NCBI RefSeq assembly: GCF_014642635.1
Contig: NZ_BMIQ01000002.1
Coordinates: forward strand, 434,001 to 498,000
Direction of reading: 5' to 3'
Length of the DNA: 64,000 nt
Source of the DNA: Aureimonas endophytica
GTDB lineage: Bacteria; Pseudomonadota; Alphaproteobacteria; Rhizobiales; Rhizobiaceae
Positions 62,150 through 64,000 of this stretch are shown one piece after another. Position 1 is the stretch's first letter, and each line of letters starts with the position of its first letter. A program made the position numbers and the translations under genes. The notes beneath the pieces were generated by a model. The model saw only the letters and a program-made list of their open reading frames with translations. It did no database searches and was not told where the DNA came from.

Positions 62150-63097
62150 TCAGTCGTCGGTGAAGCGGCTGAGGAAGTTGGAGACGAGGACGGCCGCGAT
62201 CAGCACGACCCCGATGATGACGATGGTGCCGTCGCCCTTGACGCCGGAGAGAGCGAGGCCGTTCTTCAGCACCTGGACGAGGCAGAGGCCGATCAGCGTG
62301 CCGATGACGAGGCCGCGCCCGCCGAAGATCGAGGTGCCGCCCAGCACCACGGCGGTGATCACGTCGAGCTCGATGCCGGAGCCCATGTCGGAGCGCGTCG
62401 TCGAGACGCGGCTGACGAAGACGATGGCCGCGAGCGCCGAGACAAAGCCCGAGGCGGCATAGATCATCAGCTTGGTGCGCGTCACGTCGAGGCCGGAAAA
62501 GGCGGCGCCCGCCTCATTGTTGCCGATGGCGTAGGTCGCCCGGCCGAAGGCCGTGTAGCGCAGGATGAAGAAGCCGACGAGCGCGACGAGGGCGAGGAGC
62601 CAGAGCTGGGTCGGGATGCCGAGAAGATTGCCCTGGCCGAGCACGAAGAACCAGGACGGATAGCCCCGGATCGACTGCGCCTGGCTGATGCCCTCGGCAA
62701 GGCCCCGGTAAAGGGCGAGCGTCGCCAGCGTCGCGATGAGCGGCGGCACGCGGAAGCGCGTGATGATGAGCCCGTTGACGAGGCCGGCCAGCGTGCCGAC
62801 GACGAGGACGAGCACCATGGCCAGCGGCAGCGGCAGGCCGAGCGTCTTCCAGAACACGCCGACGAGGATGGCGCAGAGGCCGAGGATCGAGCCGACCGAG
62901 AGGTCGATGCCGCCGGTGATGATGACGAAGGTCATCACCACCGCGATCAGTCCGACCTCGGTCATCAGCCGCCCCTGGTTGAGGAGATTGGCGGCGGTGA
63001 AGAAGCGGTCGTTGTCGACGGCCAGCAGCGCGAGGGCGAGGACGAGGATCAGGCCGAGGATCGTCTCGTGCCGGAGGAGAAGCGAGCGGAGGGACAT
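62150..63097 (-). CDS. Sugar ABC transporter permease, RhaQ/RbsC type
   Basis: A 315-residue permease with eight to ten helices. Family motifs are VVMTFVIITGGIDLSVGSILGL and the C-terminal LGGTSIFGGRGLVIGTLIGLCLVQVLKNGL. ATG 63097 has GGAGGG within 6 bases upstream. It lies 14 bases after the next permease gene and 68 before the binding-protein gene. With the other permease it would make a heterodimeric pore, as in the rhamnose and AI-2 importers. Confidence 0.88.
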   Translation of the reverse strand: MSLRSLLLRHETILGLILVLALALLAVDNDRFFTAANLLNQGRLMTEVGLIAVVMTFVIITGGIDLSVGSILGLCAILVGVFWKTLGLPLPLAMVLVLVVGTLAGLVNGLIITRFRVPPLIATLATLALYRGLAEGISQAQSIRGYPSWFFVLGQGNLLGIPTQLWLLALVALVGFFILRYTAFGRATYAIGNNEAGAAFSGLDVTRTKLMIYAASGFVSALAAIVFVSRVSTTRSDMGSGIELDVITAVVLGGTSIFGGRGLVIGTLIGLCLVQVLKNGLALSGVKGDGTIVIIGVVLIAAVLVSNFLSRFTDD

Positions 63098-63111
63098 GGG
63101 AAAACGCTCCT

Positions 63112-63999
63112 TCAGCCGGACCGGCCGCGCCGCGCCATGTCGGCGAGGACCGTGACGAGGATCAGGATGCCCTGCACCGCGCGCAGCCAATAGGCGGAGA
63201 CGTTGAGGAAGATCAGCGAGGAGCCGATGGCGGCGAAGAGGATGGCGGCGAGCGTCGAGCCGACGACCGTGCCGATGCCACCGAGGATCGAGACGCCGCC
63301 GACGACGGAGGCGGTGATGATGATGAGCTCCAGCCCGTTCGGCACGGTCGACTGGATGACCTGGAGCTGCGTCGCGAAGAGGATCGCGGCGATGCCGGCA
63401 ATGAGGCCGTGGATGGCGAAAACCTTCACGATCGTCCGGCGATAGGGAATGCCGGCGGCTTCGGCCGCTTCCGGATTGCCCCCGACCGCGTAGATCGACC
63501 GGCCGAAGGCGGTCGTCCGCATCAGGAAGGCGGCGGCGATCGTCATCACCACCATGAACCAGACGGGGGCGGGGATGTCGAGGAGACGGAACTGCGCCAG
63601 CTGGTAGCCGGCCGGAAGCCCCGAGATCCAGGCGCCGCCGGTCAGCGTGATGAGGCCGCCGCGCAGGATCGAGAGCATCGCCAGCGTCGCGATGATCGAG
63701 GGCACCTTCAGATAGGCGATGAGGGCGCCGAGCGCCCCATTCACCAGGCCGCCGACCAGGACGGGCAGGAGCCAGGCCACCCAGATAGGATAGCCGTTCG
63801 TGACGAGAAGGCCCGAGACGGTGGCGAGCACGCCGATCAGCGCGCCGACCGAGACGTCGATATGGCCGGAGATGATCACCATCGACATGCCGATGGCGGC
63901 GACCGCGATATAGGCGTTGCCGACGAAGATCGAGGTGAGGTTGTTGGCCGCGAGGAAGCGCGGATTGAACCAGCCGACGGCCAGGAACAGGACGGTGAT
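63112..63999 (-). CDS. Sugar ABC transporter permease, RhaP/RbsC type (5' end beyond window)
   Basis: The reading frame continues past the right edge: upstream of Met at 63888 it reads PRFLAANNLTSIFVGNAYIAVAAIG in frame, typical of this family's second helix region. Visible motifs are MVIISGHIDVSVGALIGVLATVSG and VVGGVSILGGIGTVVGSTLAAILFA. The start codon is outside the window. It pairs with the permease at 62150. Confidence 0.85.
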   Translation of the reverse strand: MTVLFLAVGWFNPRFLAANNLTSIFVGNAYIAVAAIGMSMVIISGHIDVSVGALIGVLATVSGLLVTNGYPIWVAWLLPVLVGGLVNGALGALIAYLKVPSIIATLAMLSILRGGLITLTGGAWISGLPAGYQLAQFRLLDIPAPVWFMVVMTIAAAFLMRTTAFGRSIYAVGGNPEAAEAAGIPYRRTIVKVFAIHGLIAGIAAILFATQLQVIQSTVPNGLELIIITASVVGGVSILGGIGTVVGSTLAAILFAAIGSSLIFLNVSAYWLRAVQGILILVTVLADMARRGRSG

Positions 64000-64000
64000 C

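Overview
The window looks like a chromosomal segment (or a large replicon segment) of a high-GC alphaproteobacterium, most likely of the order Hyphomicrobiales (rhizobia and relatives). The reasons are the strong G/C bias at third codon positions, the long spurious antisense ORFs it creates, the large number of sugar, amino-acid and polyamine ABC importers paired with GntR, LysR or SorC regulators, and intergenic palindromic mosaics that resemble rhizobial RIME repeats. No rRNA, tRNA, CRISPR array, insertion sequence or prophage gene was seen. This is a densely packed catabolic region.

Layout. 1-4.9 kb: the tail of a ribulose-phosphate 3-epimerase-like gene, a ROK sugar kinase, then a hydroxyproline module (GntR regulator, DadA-type dehydrogenase, 4-hydroxyproline epimerase) and a LysE exporter. 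5.3-8.5 kb: a cyanide-insensitive-type cytochrome bd operon (cydA, cydB, a 37-residue DUF2474 subunit) ending in its own GbsR/MarR regulator, with a near-perfect palindrome over the promoter. 8.7-11 kb: a secreted thermonuclease-like protein, an M24 peptidase and a stand-alone BLUF photoreceptor. 11-17.2 kb: a CUT1 ABC importer with a gamma-family PLP lyase and an FCD-type GntR regulator. 17.4-27.4 kb: two divergent operons. One encodes an FGGY kinase, a SorC-type regulator, an alpha/beta hydrolase, a free-standing lipoyl domain and a fused E1 alpha-beta dehydrogenase. The other encodes an FrcBCA-like importer and a PfkB kinase. 27.7-29.2 kb: a DUF892 ferritin-like protein and a manganese catalase. 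29.3-36.1 kb: a LysR regulator, a polyamine-type importer and an aminobutyraldehyde-type dehydrogenase. 36.2-41.9 kb: a GMC dehydrogenase, an unusual hydrolase/gluconate-dehydrogenase-subunit-3 fusion, and a periplasmic molybdopterin-fold protein next to a GGDEF-EAL protein. 41.9-47.9 kb: a 5-oxoprolinase/urea-carboxylase-like cluster with its LysR regulator. 47.9-60.9 kb: a minus-strand cluster of eleven genes (second polyamine-type importer with two different ATPases, two SDRs, an imidase/deacetylase, a CobW GTPase, a CxxC protein, a signal-less binding-protein homologue), divergent from a tandem-GntR regulator and an asparaginase. 61-64 kb: a rhamnose/AI-2-type importer running off the right edge.

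The most interesting signals are: (i) a split acetoin-dehydrogenase-like system joined to a sugar kinase and SorC regulator, which could oxidatively cleave a phosphorylated 1-deoxy-ketose; (ii) an 18-bp motif shared upstream of genes controlled by two paralogous LysR regulators 15 kb apart; (iii) a biotin-dependent enzyme in separate pieces that matches the domain plan of urea carboxylase; (iv) the 47.9-60.9 kb cluster, which could form a cyclic-imide or half-amide pathway and carries an ATPase lacking the switch histidine; and (v) a regulator with two winged-helix domains. These functional proposals are inferences from domain content and context; no database search was possible.
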